From NCBI GenBank assembly GCA_964586025.1, contig CAZPGF010000027.1, positions 1 through 30,094 of the forward strand: a stretch of DNA of 30,094 nt. The letters are read 5' to 3'. Below, one piece after another: positions 1-7,235 of the stretch (position 1 is the first letter of the stretch; every line of letters begins with the position of its first letter). The notes beneath the pieces are model-generated. The model searched no databases, had not been told where the DNA came from, and saw nothing but the letters and a program-made list of their open reading frames with translations. The position numbers and the translations under genes are program-made. The DNA comes from JACKGW01 sp964586025 (GTDB lineage: Bacteria > Planctomycetota > PLA2 > JAEUHO01).

Positions 1-290
1 CGTTCCTTCGCGAGGCGCTCGCGGGCGGGGCCGAGGTGTGGGTCGCGGATCGGGCCGGCGCGCCGCACGTGCCGCCGCGATTTGCGGCCTTGCGAGGGGC
101 GCTCGAAGCGATGCTCCCGCTCTCGGTGGACGGCCCGCGCGAACGCCTGACCCGATGCGCGTGCGCGTTCTCGCGCCGCGCGCGTTCCCTCTACCGCCAC
201 GTCCACCTGCCCACGACGAACGACGAGGACGGCCCCGTCCGCAATTGCCGCACGTTGTGGATGGGGATGCGCCGCACCGCGACCGAGTAG
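1..290 (+). CDS. C-terminal fragment of an unrecognised protein, open at the left edge
   Basis: The reading frame starting at base 3 is open from the left edge to a TAG at 288-290, giving at least 95 residues of a protein whose N-terminus lies outside the window. Codon third positions are strongly G/C like the neighbouring genes, which supports real coding. The visible part is Arg/Ala/Leu-rich, has no membrane segment, and contains four cysteines in its second half (two as C-A-C). I recognise no family. It ends 9 bases before the stop of the convergent phosphodiesterase gene. Another + strand frame overlaps it from base 38 and runs to 1117, but that frame is almost pure Arg/Ala/Pro and looks like an artefact of base composition. 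Confidence 0.55.
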   Translation, partial: FLREALAGGAEVWVADRAGAPHVPPRFAALRGALEAMLPLSVDGPRERLTRCACAFSRRARSLYRHVHLPTTNDEDGPVRNCRTLWMGMRRTATE

Positions 291-299
291 GGCTCCGTC

Positions 300-1697
300 C
301 TACGGGGCGAGGCCCATTCGCGCGAGCGCGTGGGACTTCAGATCGGCGAGGGTTCGCACGGACTCGGCCCCGTCGGACTCGCCGGCGACGAACACGGGGC
401 CGTCGCGGGGATCGAGGGAGAGGACGCCGTGGCTTCCGCGAACGAGCGTCGCGTCGAGCGGCACGACGTCCATCTTCATGCGGAAGCCGAGCTTCTTGCG
501 CAGCAGGCGTCGCGCGACGCGCCATGCGGGGAGGCGGATCGTCGGATCGACGAACAGCTCGCACGGGTCGTAGCCGGGCTTGCGATGGATGTCCACGGTC
601 CGCGCGAAGTCCGGCGCGCGTCGATCGTCGAGCCAGTACGGATAGGCGAACCACGCGTTCGGCTTCGCCAGCAGCACGAGGTCGCCGCCGCGTGGGTGCT
701 CGATCCCCATGCGCACGCGCGCATCCCGATCGAGGACGCGGCCGACCGCAGGAAGTCCTTCGAGCCGCGACGCGACCGCGTCGAGGTCGTGGGGATCGCG
801 CACGTAGACGTGCGCGATCTGGTGGTCGCAGACGGCGAAGGCGCGGCTGCGAAACACGTCGAGTCCCTCACCGAACGGTCCGTCGCGCACCGCGAGCAAC
901 CCCGCCTCGCGCAGCACGCGGTTCGGCCAGGCGACGACGCTCACCGGCAGGATGCCGTACTCGGAGAACACGACGACCTCGGTGCCGGTCTCCTCGGCGG
1001 CATCCAGCACGAGACCCGCCGCGGCGTCCACCTCGCGCACGCGCTCGACGGTTCCGGGCGCGTCGGGGCCGAAGCGCTGCAGGTCGTAGTCGAGGTGCGG
1101 CAGGTACGCGAACGTGAACGACGGACGCCTCGTGCGCAGGACCTGCGCCGTCGCCCGGGCGATCCAGGTCGTGGCGGGCAGCCCGGCGCGCGGCCCCCAG
1201 AACGCGAAGAACGGGAACGCCCCGAGATCGCGTTCGAGGCCGGGTGCGAAGTCCTCGGGGTCTCCGTGGATCCCGAATACCTTGCTCCCGTCGCAGCCGT
1301 ACCAGGGCTTCGGCGTGACGCTCGCGTCCACGGGAGCGCCCTGGTTGAACCACGAGAACAGCGTCGCGCTCGAGTAGGCGACGCCACGCTGGATCGCGCG
1401 CGTTCGCGCCGCCGCGTGCAGCGGCTCCCCTTGAATGAGTCGATGCGACTGCGGCCAGAAGCGGACCTCGCCGAGGTCGCGATCGAACCATCCGTTGCCG
1501 ACGATCCCGTGGCCGCTCGGCGCGAGCCCGGTCAGCGCGGTCGCCTGGGCTGTCGTGGTGACCGCCGGGACGACGCCGCCGAGAGGTCGCGCGACGCCCT
1601 TCGCGCCGAGCGCCCGGAGGCGCGGCGCGTGGTCGAGAAGCCGCGCCGTCAGCCCGACGACGTCGAGCCAGAGCAGAGGGCGCGCCGCTTTCGTCAC
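300..1697 (-). CDS. Alkaline-phosphatase-superfamily (nucleotide pyrophosphatase/type I phosphodiesterase-like) protein
   Basis: This is a 465-residue protein of the alkaline phosphatase superfamily, predicted to hydrolyse a phosphodiester or pyrophosphate bond. I chose GTG at 1697: it overlaps the preceding stop as GTGA, has GAAGG four bases upstream, and is followed at once by the first core strand. Asp12 (LLWLDVVG) fits the first metal ligand. The block around residues 44-57 (PAVTTT...ALTG), followed by SGHGIVGN, matches the nucleophile region of nucleotide pyrophosphatases, with Thr47 as the likely nucleophile. A His-Leu-Asp-Tyr-Asp segment and His423 (GSHG) fit further ligand positions. 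The usual Asp-His pair (SDHG) is replaced by Glu246-Tyr247 (SEYG). No signal peptide is visible, so it is probably cytoplasmic. The substrate is unknown. The longer frame upstream of 1697 lies inside the neighbouring gene and is rejected. Confidence 0.85.
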   Translation of the reverse strand: MTKAARPLLWLDVVGLTARLLDHAPRLRALGAKGVARPLGGVVPAVTTTAQATALTGLAPSGHGIVGNGWFDRDLGEVRFWPQSHRLIQGEPLHAAARTRAIQRGVAYSSATLFSWFNQGAPVDASVTPKPWYGCDGSKVFGIHGDPEDFAPGLERDLGAFPFFAFWGPRAGLPATTWIARATAQVLRTRRPSFTFAYLPHLDYDLQRFGPDAPGTVERVREVDAAAGLVLDAAEETGTEVVVFSEYGILPVSVVAWPNRVLREAGLLAVRDGPFGEGLDVFRSRAFAVCDHQIAHVYVRDPHDLDAVASRLEGLPAVGRVLDRDARVRMGIEHPRGGDLVLLAKPNAWFAYPYWLDDRRAPDFARTVDIHRKPGYDPCELFVDPTIRLPAWRVARRLLRKKLGFRMKMDVVPLDATLVRGSHGVLSLDPRDGPVFVAGESDGAESVRTLADLKSHALARMGLAP

Positions 1698-2224
1698 GAT
1701 GCCTTCGTGAACCGGAACGTCATCTCGACGGGCTTGCCTTCCTGCTCGCCAATCAGGCAGACGGTGAGGTGGTCGGCCTCGCGTGCGTCGTAGCGGACGA
1801 CGCGCGGAAACGCGCGGGCGGCCTCCGCGAACACCACGAGACGACCGTCGAGAGACGAGAGACGCCACGTGAGGGCGCCGTCCTTCTCGCTCGCCCACGG
1901 CTCGAGCCCGGCCCCGAAGTGCCGCAGCGAAAGGACCAGGCCCTCACGCCGCGCTTCGATCGTCTGCAACTCGACGAGTCGGGTCTTGCCCCCGTGCACC
2001 CAACGCGTCACGGCGGGCATCGAATCGCCCTCGGCGTGGAGCCACTGCTCCTCCCAGACGGCCTCGCCGTCCACCGAACGCCAACGTCCGACGAGGAACG
2101 CGAGGTCGGCGAGCGACGGCGGTTCGGACACGGGCGGAGCCTCCTCGGCAACGGCGAGCGTGCCGAGGAGGACGAGCACCGCCGCGACGGCGACGCGAGC
2201 GGGAGCGGTTCGGGCGCGGGACAT
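1694..2224 (-). CDS. Secreted DUF6265-like protein
   Basis: This is a 176-residue exported protein. The ATG at 2224 has GGAGAG four bases upstream; a GTG at 2236 is the alternative start. The N-terminus is a clear signal peptide: an Arg-containing start, then a run of Ala/Val/Leu ending near AVAEEAPP. The mature part begins with L-A-F-L-V-G-R-W-R, continues with E-E-Q-W and a Gly/Asp-Ser-Met turn, and then alternates short beta strands. This fits the lipocalin-like DUF6265 family ('FLxGxWxG...EExW'). The family has no established function, so its activity is unknown. It lies 49 bases after groEL and overlaps the phosphodiesterase by four bases, so the two are translationally coupled. Its ribosome-binding site is inside a hairpin (2227-2258). 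Confidence 0.82.
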   Translation of the reverse strand: MSRARTAPARVAVAAVLVLLGTLAVAEEAPPVSEPPSLADLAFLVGRWRSVDGEAVWEEQWLHAEGDSMPAVTRWVHGGKTRLVELQTIEARREGLVLSLRHFGAGLEPWASEKDGALTWRLSSLDGRLVVFAEAARAFPRVVRYDAREADHLTVCLIGEQEGKPVEMTFRFTKAS

Positions 2225-2226
2225 GG

Positions 2227-2258
2227 CGCTCTCCACGGCGTGCGGGCTGCGGAGAGCG
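2227..2258 (-). promoter_or_regulatory. Hairpin sequestering the ribosome-binding site of the DUF6265-like gene
   Basis: On the - strand, CGCTCTCC (2258-2251) is followed by a 16-base loop and by GGAGAGCG (2234-2227), an exact 8-bp stem. The second arm contains the GGAGAG ribosome-binding site of the gene starting at 2224. The stem sits 15 bases after the groEL stop. It could limit translation, act as a weak terminator or mRNA-stabilising stem after groEL, or be chance. There is no U-tract. Confidence 0.4.
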
Positions 2259-2273
2259 TATGCCGGGGCGTGC

Positions 2274-3929
2274 TCAGAAGCCGCCCATGCCCCCCATGCC
2301 GCCCATCCCGCCCATGCCGCCGCCGGGGTTGGCGGCCGGCGCGGGCTTCTCCTCGGGGATCTCGGAGATGACGGCCTCGGTGGTCAGGAGCAGCGTGCTG
2401 ATCGACGCGGCGTTCTGCAGCGCGGTGCGAACGACCTTCGTCGGGTCGATCACGCCGGCCTTGACGAGGTCCTCGTAGGTGTCCGTCGCCGCGTTGTAGC
2501 CGAACGTGTTCGACTTGCTGTCGCGGACGCGCTGGATCACGATCGAGCCGTCCACGCCGGCGTTCGTCGCGATCTGGCGCAACGGCGCCTCGAGCGCGCG
2601 ACGCACGATCTGCACGCCGATGCGGACATCGCCGTCGGCCTCGAGGTTGTCGAGCACGTCCGTGCTGCGGAGCAGCGCGACGCCGCCGCCGGGGAGGATG
2701 CCCTCCTCCACCGCCGCGCGGGTCGCGTGGAGCGCGTCCTCGACGCGCGCCTTCTTCTCCTTCATCTCGGCCTCGGTCGCCGCGCCGACGTTGATCTGCG
2801 CCACGCCGCCCGAGAGCTTCGCGAGCCGCTCCTGGAGCTTCTCGCGATCGTAGTCGCTGGTGGCCTTGTCGAGCTCGGCCTTGATCTGCGCGATCCGCGA
2901 CTGGATGTCGTCGCGCTTGCCGGCGCCCTCGATGATCGTCGTCGTGTCCTTGGTGATCACGACGCGCTTGCAGCGACCGAGGTCCTTCAGCGTGAGGTTG
3001 TTCACCTCGATGCCGAGTTCCTCCATCACGGGCGTCGCACCCGTCAGGGCCGCGATGTCCTGGAGCATCGCCTTGCGACGGTCGCCGAAGCCCGGCGCCT
3101 TCACCGCGCAGCAGGGGAACACGCCGCGCAGGCGGTTCACCACCAGCGTCGCGAGCGCCTCGGCCTCGACGTCCTCGGCGATCACGAGCAGCGGACGTCC
3201 GCTCTTGGCGACCTGCTCGAGCAGCGGCAGCATGTCCTTGACGTTCGAGAGCTTCTTCTCGTGGACGAGGATCGCCGGGTCGTCGAGCTCGACGGCCATC
3301 TCCGCCGCGTTCGTGACGAAGTGCGGCGACAGGTAACCCTTGTCGAACTGCATGCCCTCGACCCAGTCCACGGTCGTCTCGAGGCCCTTGCCCTCTTCGA
3401 CCGTGATCACGCCGTCCTTGCCGACGCGATCCATCGCCGAGGCGATCTGCTTGCCGATCTCGACGTCGTTGTTCGCGGCGATCGCGCCGACCTGCGCGAT
3501 CTCGGCGCTGCCCTTGACCGGCGTCTTCGACTTCTCGAGTCGCGCGACGACGGCCTCGACGGCCTTCGCGATGCCGTTCTTGATGCCGATCGGGCTCGCG
3601 CCGGCGGCGACGTTCTTGAGGCCTTCCTCGAAGATCGCCTCGGCGAGCACGGTCGCGGTCGTGGTGCCGTCGCCGGCGACGTCGGACGTCTTCGCGGCGA
3701 CCTCGCGCACCATCTGCGCGCCCATGTTCTCGTAGGGGTCCTTCAGCTCCACTTCCTTCGCGACGGTGACGCCGTCCTTGGTGACGGTCGGGCTACCGAA
3801 CGACTTCTGGATGACGACGTTGCGACCGCGCGGGCCCAGCGTGACCTTCACGGCACGGGCGAGCTGGCGCACGCCGGAGCGGATGCGCTCCCGGGCGTCC
3901 TGGTTGTAGACGATCTGCTTGGCGGACAT
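2274..3929 (-). CDS. groL: Chaperonin GroEL (Hsp60, large subunit)
   Basis: This is a full-length 551-residue GroEL, the cytoplasmic ATP-dependent folding chamber that works with GroES. The N-terminus (SAKQIVYNQDAR...) and the blocks VKVTLGPRGRNVV, SPTVTKDGVTVAKE and AGDGTTTATVLAEAI (nucleotide-binding loop with catalytic Asp) are textbook. The apical domain and the late block EEGILPGGGVALL are present. The protein ends in the flexible Gly-Met tail, with four GGM units before a final GF; the tail contacts unfolded substrate inside the cavity. ATG at 3929 has AGGAG seven bases upstream. It lies 30 bases after groES, so the two form an operon in the standard order. I see no frameshift or missing active-site residue. 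No second groEL copy is in the window, so whether this is the sole copy cannot be said. Confidence 0.98.
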   Translation of the reverse strand: MSAKQIVYNQDARERIRSGVRQLARAVKVTLGPRGRNVVIQKSFGSPTVTKDGVTVAKEVELKDPYENMGAQMVREVAAKTSDVAGDGTTTATVLAEAIFEEGLKNVAAGASPIGIKNGIAKAVEAVVARLEKSKTPVKGSAEIAQVGAIAANNDVEIGKQIASAMDRVGKDGVITVEEGKGLETTVDWVEGMQFDKGYLSPHFVTNAAEMAVELDDPAILVHEKKLSNVKDMLPLLEQVAKSGRPLLVIAEDVEAEALATLVVNRLRGVFPCCAVKAPGFGDRRKAMLQDIAALTGATPVMEELGIEVNNLTLKDLGRCKRVVITKDTTTIIEGAGKRDDIQSRIAQIKAELDKATSDYDREKLQERLAKLSGGVAQINVGAATEAEMKEKKARVEDALHATRAAVEEGILPGGGVALLRSTDVLDNLEADGDVRIGVQIVRRALEAPLRQIATNAGVDGSIVIQRVRDSKSNTFGYNAATDTYEDLVKAGVIDPTKVVRTALQNAASISTLLLTTEAVISEIPEEKPAPAANPGGGMGGMGGMGGMGGF

Positions 3930-3959
3930 GGGGATCTCCTTGGTTGACGCCGCGAGGGA

Positions 3960-4340
3960 CTACTTCTTCGACTTGCCGGACTTCGCGCTCTTCGCGGCGG
4001 GCGCCATGGCTTGGGCCTTCTTGGAGCCGGACGTCTTCGCGAACGGCTCGTTGTCCACGATGGCGAGGATCTCGCTCGCCTCGAGGATCAGGTACTCGTG
4101 GCCGCCCTCCTTCACCTGCGTGCCAGCGTAGGAACTGAACAGCACGCGGTCGCCGACGCGGACGGCGAGCGGGACGCGCTGGCCGCTGTCGCGGACCTTG
4201 CCCTCGCCGACGGCGATCACGCGTCCCTCGGTGGGCTTCTCCTTGGCGGACTCGGGCAGCAGGATGCCGCCGGCGGTCTTGTCGCCGGCTTCGAGGCGTT
4301 CGAGCAGGACGCGATCGTTGAGCGGCTTGATCTTGGACAT
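3960..4340 (-). CDS. groES: Co-chaperonin GroES with a Lys/Ala-rich C-terminal extension
   Basis: This is a 126-residue co-chaperonin that caps the GroEL cavity. Residues 1-96 carry the family pattern: IKPLNDRVLLE at the start, a mobile loop containing KTAGGILLPESAKEKP, GRVIAVGEG, VGDRVLFSSYAGT and EYLILEASEILAIV near the end. Normal GroES stops around residue 95-97. Here about 28 extra residues follow, mostly Lys, Ala and Ser, ending SGKSKK. The tail is in frame with no disruption. ATG at 4340 has GAGGG upstream; the same frame is open much further upstream, but that part is not GroES-like. I find no CIRCE element (TTAGCACTC...GAGTGCTAA) in the leader, so HrcA control is not supported. A tandem repeat occupies the leader instead. 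Confidence 0.97.
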   Translation of the reverse strand: MSKIKPLNDRVLLERLEAGDKTAGGILLPESAKEKPTEGRVIAVGEGKVRDSGQRVPLAVRVGDRVLFSSYAGTQVKEGGHEYLILEASEILAIVDNEPFAKTSGSKKAQAMAPAAKSAKSGKSKK

Positions 4341-4353
4341 GGTTCCCTCGCGA

Positions 4354-4388
4354 TGGGTGGCAGAAGACGGTTGGGTGGCAGAAGACGG
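4354..4388. repeat. Two-copy 17-bp tandem repeat (18-bp period) in the groES leader
   Basis: TGGGTGGCAGAAGACGG occurs at 4354-4370 and again, identical, at 4372-4388, separated by one T. On the groES strand it reads CCGTCTTCTGCCACCCA twice, between the upstream stop (4405) and the groES ATG (4340). It lies in non-coding DNA and could be a protein-binding direct repeat or a recent slippage duplication. Confidence 0.7.
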
Positions 4389-4404
4389 AATGGGCCGGCC
4401 GGGT

Positions 4405-4821
4405 TCAGTCGGCGGCGAGACGATCGGTGCGGTCGGTACCGCCGCCGGTCGCGACCGCGAGCGCCTCGACCAACGTGGCCTCGACCCACGGATGCGGCAC
4501 GACGGCCCCCACGCCGGAGCGCAGGGCCTCGAACCAGATCGTCCGACGTTCGGCGCGAAGCAGGAGGACGAGCCGGCGACCGAGCAGCGGGCCGACCCGT
4601 TGCCAGGTCGGCTCCGATCCGGAACCGAGTTCGCTGTCGAGTACGCCCGCGACGAACGTCGTGGGCTCCTCGTGCAGCCATGCGACCGCCTGATTCGCGT
4701 CCGCGGCGAACCGCGGCCGGAACCCGGAGCCCCGGACCCAGCCCTCCAGGTCGCGACGGGCACGAGCGTCCGCTTGGACGTCCTGCCCCACGGCGACGAG
4801 AACGGTGGGAGCGGGGAGCAC
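4405..4821 (-). CDS. Degenerate receiver-domain (pseudo-receiver) protein upstream of groES
   Basis: This is a roughly 138-residue single-domain protein. The pattern is that of a CheY-like receiver: strand TVLVAVGQD, a long helix, a second helix (DANQAVAWLHEE), strand FVAGVLDSEL with an Asp at the phospho-acceptor place, strand RRLVLLLRAE, and GVGAVVPHPW leading to a final helix. Three conserved features are missing: the acidic pair after strand 1 is reduced to Gln-Asp, Thr/Ser after strand 4 is Arg, and the Lys-Pro after strand 5 is His-Pro. It may therefore be a phosphorylation-independent adaptor. The GTG at 4821 fits the domain boundary but has no good ribosome-binding site. In-frame GTG 4953 and TTG 4986 are alternatives, and would add an Arg/Cys-rich stretch. 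It lies 64 bases before groES on the same strand. Any link to chaperonin control is inference. Confidence 0.55.
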   Translation of the reverse strand: MLPAPTVLVAVGQDVQADARARRDLEGWVRGSGFRPRFAADANQAVAWLHEEPTTFVAGVLDSELGSGSEPTWQRVGPLLGRRLVLLLRAERRTIWFEALRSGVGAVVPHPWVEATLVEALAVATGGGTDRTDRLAAD

Positions 4822-5005
4822 GGACGAGCAAGGGCAAGCCGGGTGCCGCCGGCTCGAGCGTCCCCCTCGCCGTTCGCAAGACGCGACGCGACAAGGTCTT
4901 GCGTCTGCGAGAGGGGAGCTCCCGAGGGGCCGGGACCCCGCGAAGCCTGCCACCCTGTCAGGGACGCGTCGGAACCCGGCTGCCAACGTGGCGGATCGCC
5001 TGGGG

Positions 5006-5551
5006 TCAGCGACTCATGCGGCAGGCGGCGAGGACCGCGAACCCCCGGCGGACCTCGAGATCGGTGCGGACGAGGTCGATCGACGTCACGCGGGCGCGCA
5101 ACGGGACAAGGGGCACCGTCCGGCCGAGCGCCGCGCCGAGGTGGGACGGCTCGATCCCGTGGCCGACCGTCAGGTGCGGGAGCCACGCACCCTCCCGGTA
5201 GAGGGGGTGGCAGTCCGCGCCCGCTCGCTCGAACGCGCCGAGCGCATCGGCGTGGAGCAGACGCAGGGACGCATCCACCGCCGGCGCCAGGAACACGACG
5301 CCGCTCGCCTCGCCGAACGTGCCGACGGCGGCGAGGTCGATCGCGAACGACGGACGCTCGCGAAACGTCGCCTCGACCTCCGCCGCGAGTCGCGCGGGCG
5401 GTGGATCCTCCCCCAGCGTCAACGTGAGATGCGCGGGGATCTTGAGGCCCGCGAGATCGATCCCGCCGCACGCACGATGGAGATCCTGCGCGTGTGCGCG
5501 AAGGCGAAGGGCGAGCGCCTCCTCGAACCGCAGCACGATCCCGATCGACAT
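5006..5551 (-). CDS. 2H-phosphoesterase / 2'-5' RNA ligase family protein
   Basis: This is a 181-residue protein with the two-fold symmetric LigT/2H phosphoesterase layout. The two catalytic tetrads are visible: His41-Leu-Thr43-Leu in PAHLTLTLG and His126-Leu-Thr128-Val in LPHLTVGHG, 85 residues apart, which is usual for the superfamily. Members hydrolyse 2',3'-cyclic phosphodiester bonds on RNA ends (ThpR) or nucleotides; the exact substrate cannot be read from sequence. It is cytoplasmic, with no signal peptide. ATG at 5551 matches the family start (SIGIVLRFEEAL), although the ribosome-binding site is weak. It is the first gene of a - strand run leading to groES. The 58 bases before it separate it from the end of the next gene. 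Confidence 0.9.
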   Translation of the reverse strand: MSIGIVLRFEEALALRLRAHAQDLHRACGGIDLAGLKIPAHLTLTLGEDPPPARLAAEVEATFRERPSFAIDLAAVGTFGEASGVVFLAPAVDASLRLLHADALGAFERAGADCHPLYREGAWLPHLTVGHGIEPSHLGAALGRTVPLVPLRARVTSIDLVRTDLEVRRGFAVLAACRMSR

Positions 5552-5609
5552 GGCGGGGAGTCTCGCACGTCGCGCGCTGGACGCGCCGATTCGGCGCGAA
5601 CGGGGATCC

Positions 5610-6557
5610 CTACGGGCCGACGATCGGGATGATGCCGGTCGTGTTGACGCGGATCACCTCGAGTTCCGGCAGTTGCAGCGTGACCGGCGCGCTGGCAAAC
5701 GGACCGGAGGCGAGGCTCGTCGTGAGTTGCTGGATCGGACGCTTCAGCTTCGCCAGGGTCACGCGGAACTCGCCCATCAGATGGCCTCGCACGCCCGACT
5801 GCGCGGCCGCGACCCGCGTCTGCGCCTCGTCGATCGTGCGCACGTACTCGTCGAGCAGGGGAACCAGTTTCGCGACGGACTCGGCATCGGGTTCCTGCGC
5901 CAGTCGCTCGAGGCGCGAGCGCGCGCGCTGCCGAACGGCGCGATCGGGACTGGTCATCAGATTGAGCAGACGCTGCGCCTCGCGCGCGATGCGAACGCGA
6001 CGGCCGAGCTCGTCCGCGTGGGCCGCGGCGTCGCGTTCGGCGGCGCCGACGTTGGCCCACTCCTCGGGTGTGTACCAGCGGTCGCCGTGTCGCTCGAGGC
6101 CCTCCGCGCGACGCGCGTCGTCGGGGTGCATCCAGCGACCGCGAAACCGCACGTGCCCGAGGAAGCCGTGCGCGTCGGCGTTCTCGGGATCGAGGGCGAC
6201 GACCTCCTCGGCGAGCGCGGACGCCTCCTCCTCGCGCCCGAGCGTGCGCAACCACGCGGCGATCCGCAGGCGGTTCGCGCCGTCTTCGGGCGAGAGGCGG
6301 GCGAGGGCCTCCCTCACCTGGACGTCGGCGGCAACGCCTTCACGACGGGCGGCGACGTCGGCACAGGCGACCTCGCTCACCCCGAAACGCGAGAGGACGA
6401 GGAGGCGATCGCCCTCCTCGACGACGAGGCCCTCGATGAGGCGCCCGTCCTTCAGTTCGAGCACGTCGGCCCGGGCGGAGGGGGCCGTCGCGAGGAGCCC
6501 GAGCCCGAACACGACCCAGGTCCGCAACGACGCGGAAACTCGGCACAGGATGGACAT
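5610..6557 (-). CDS. Secreted protein with helical repeats, function unknown
   Basis: This is a 315-residue exported protein. ATG at 6557 has an excellent GAAGGAG six bases upstream and opens a signal peptide (MSILCRVSASLRTW, then a Val/Leu/Gly core ending SARADV). A short beta module follows (VLELKDGRLIEG...LLVLSRFGVSEV, residues about 32-70), then a TPR-like helical stretch (EDGANRLRIAAWLRTLGREEEA, ALDPENADAHGFLG) and two W-rich 'GRW..PDD / DRWYTPEEW' units. The combination resembles exported planctomycete proteins that I know only as hypothetical. The C-terminus is a helical region and a Val/Ile-rich tail. The large open frame that extends beyond 6557 is not coding: it runs antisense through the coiled-coil gene and the IS end. 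Confidence 0.8.
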   Translation of the reverse strand: MSILCRVSASLRTWVVFGLGLLATAPSARADVLELKDGRLIEGLVVEEGDRLLVLSRFGVSEVACADVAARREGVAADVQVREALARLSPEDGANRLRIAAWLRTLGREEEASALAEEVVALDPENADAHGFLGHVRFRGRWMHPDDARRAEGLERHGDRWYTPEEWANVGAAERDAAAHADELGRRVRIAREAQRLLNLMTSPDRAVRQRARSRLERLAQEPDAESVAKLVPLLDEYVRTIDEAQTRVAAAQSGVRGHLMGEFRVTLAKLKRPIQQLTTSLASGPFASAPVTLQLPELEVIRVNTTGIIPIVGP

Positions 6558-6643
6558 CTCGGGCTCCTTCGGATCGGCGCGGGGGACGATGCTGGAAACG
6601 CGACGGCGACGGCCGGGTTGCACCGGCCCCGTGGCCCGTGGGC

Positions 6644-7126
6644 TCACGGGTCGACTTGGACCGGGACTTCCCTCACCCCCTCGAGGGCCCAGCGGCCGGA
6701 CGGAGCGGGACGCCAGACGAACTCCACCCCGACCGCCTGGCCGCTCCGGCGGCCGTAGATCGGGCCGAACGAGCGCTCCGCGTCTCCCTGGAACGCGACG
6801 ATCGTCCGCGAGCGGGAGGGATCGACCTCGACCACGCGCCAGACGAGGGCGGCCGACACCTCGCGCAGCCAGGCCACCTTGCGGACCGCACTGCGGGCGT
6901 CCGCGTCGCCCGGCACCCGCAGGCTCGAGGGGCGCGCCGTCGGATCCCCGGCGAGCGCGGCCGCCACGCCCTTCGTCTCGACGTACAGCCTCCCGGCGGC
7001 GCTCGCCGGGACGCGCTGCGCGACGACGGTCGCGATCGCCGCGAGCAACGCGAACGACGCGATCGCGAGCCAGGTTGCGGGTCCGTGCGAGGACGGGGCG
7101 TCGGGCACGCGCCCATGATGCCGCAA
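6644..7126 (-). CDS. Small membrane-anchored protein, function unknown
   Basis: This is an up to 160-residue protein with one hydrophobic segment near the N-terminus (TWLAIASFALLAAIATVVAQ, about residues 18-37), followed by an exported domain of about 120 residues. That domain has a WLREV...ALVWRVVEVDPSRSRTIVAFQGD strand pattern and ends with VEFVWRP..GRWALEGVREVPV. This resembles a small alpha/beta fold that measures or modifies something in the periplasm, but I recognise no family. TTG at 7126 (GGAA just upstream) is the longest start; GTG at 7108 is equally possible and gives a shorter cytoplasmic tail. It is 86 bases upstream of the secreted helical-repeat gene on the same strand and divergent from the coiled-coil gene at 7236, leaving a promoter-sized gap of 109 bases. 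Confidence 0.65.
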   Translation of the reverse strand: MRHHGRVPDAPSSHGPATWLAIASFALLAAIATVVAQRVPASAAGRLYVETKGVAAALAGDPTARPSSLRVPGDADARSAVRKVAWLREVSAALVWRVVEVDPSRSRTIVAFQGDAERSFGPIYGRRSGQAVGVEFVWRPAPSGRWALEGVREVPVQVDP

Positions 7127-7235
7127 GTTCCGTGGCGACGACCCGGGCCGGCCCCCGAAGGTCGAGGCGAAGCCCTCCCGGATCGGGCAGGATCAGGGGC
7201 GCACGCCATCGTCGGCGCGCTGTTCGGGAGGTCCC

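Noticed and set aside
38..1117. Long + strand open frame antisense to the phosphodiesterase
   Set aside because: Almost wholly Arg/Ala/Pro, no domain, and it overlaps a well-supported gene; it comes from high GC in the third codon position of the other strand.
1869..3947. Long + strand open frame antisense to groEL
   Set aside because: GroEL is certain on the other strand; the antisense product is His/Arg/Leu/Asp-rich low complexity.
4341..4404. CIRCE/HrcA operator before groES
   Set aside because: Looked for TTAGCACTC...GAGTGCTAA or a close variant; none present.
6611..6628. GGCCGG...CCGGCC hairpin between two - strand genes as a terminator
   Set aside because: Only six base pairs and no T-run; left as unproven.
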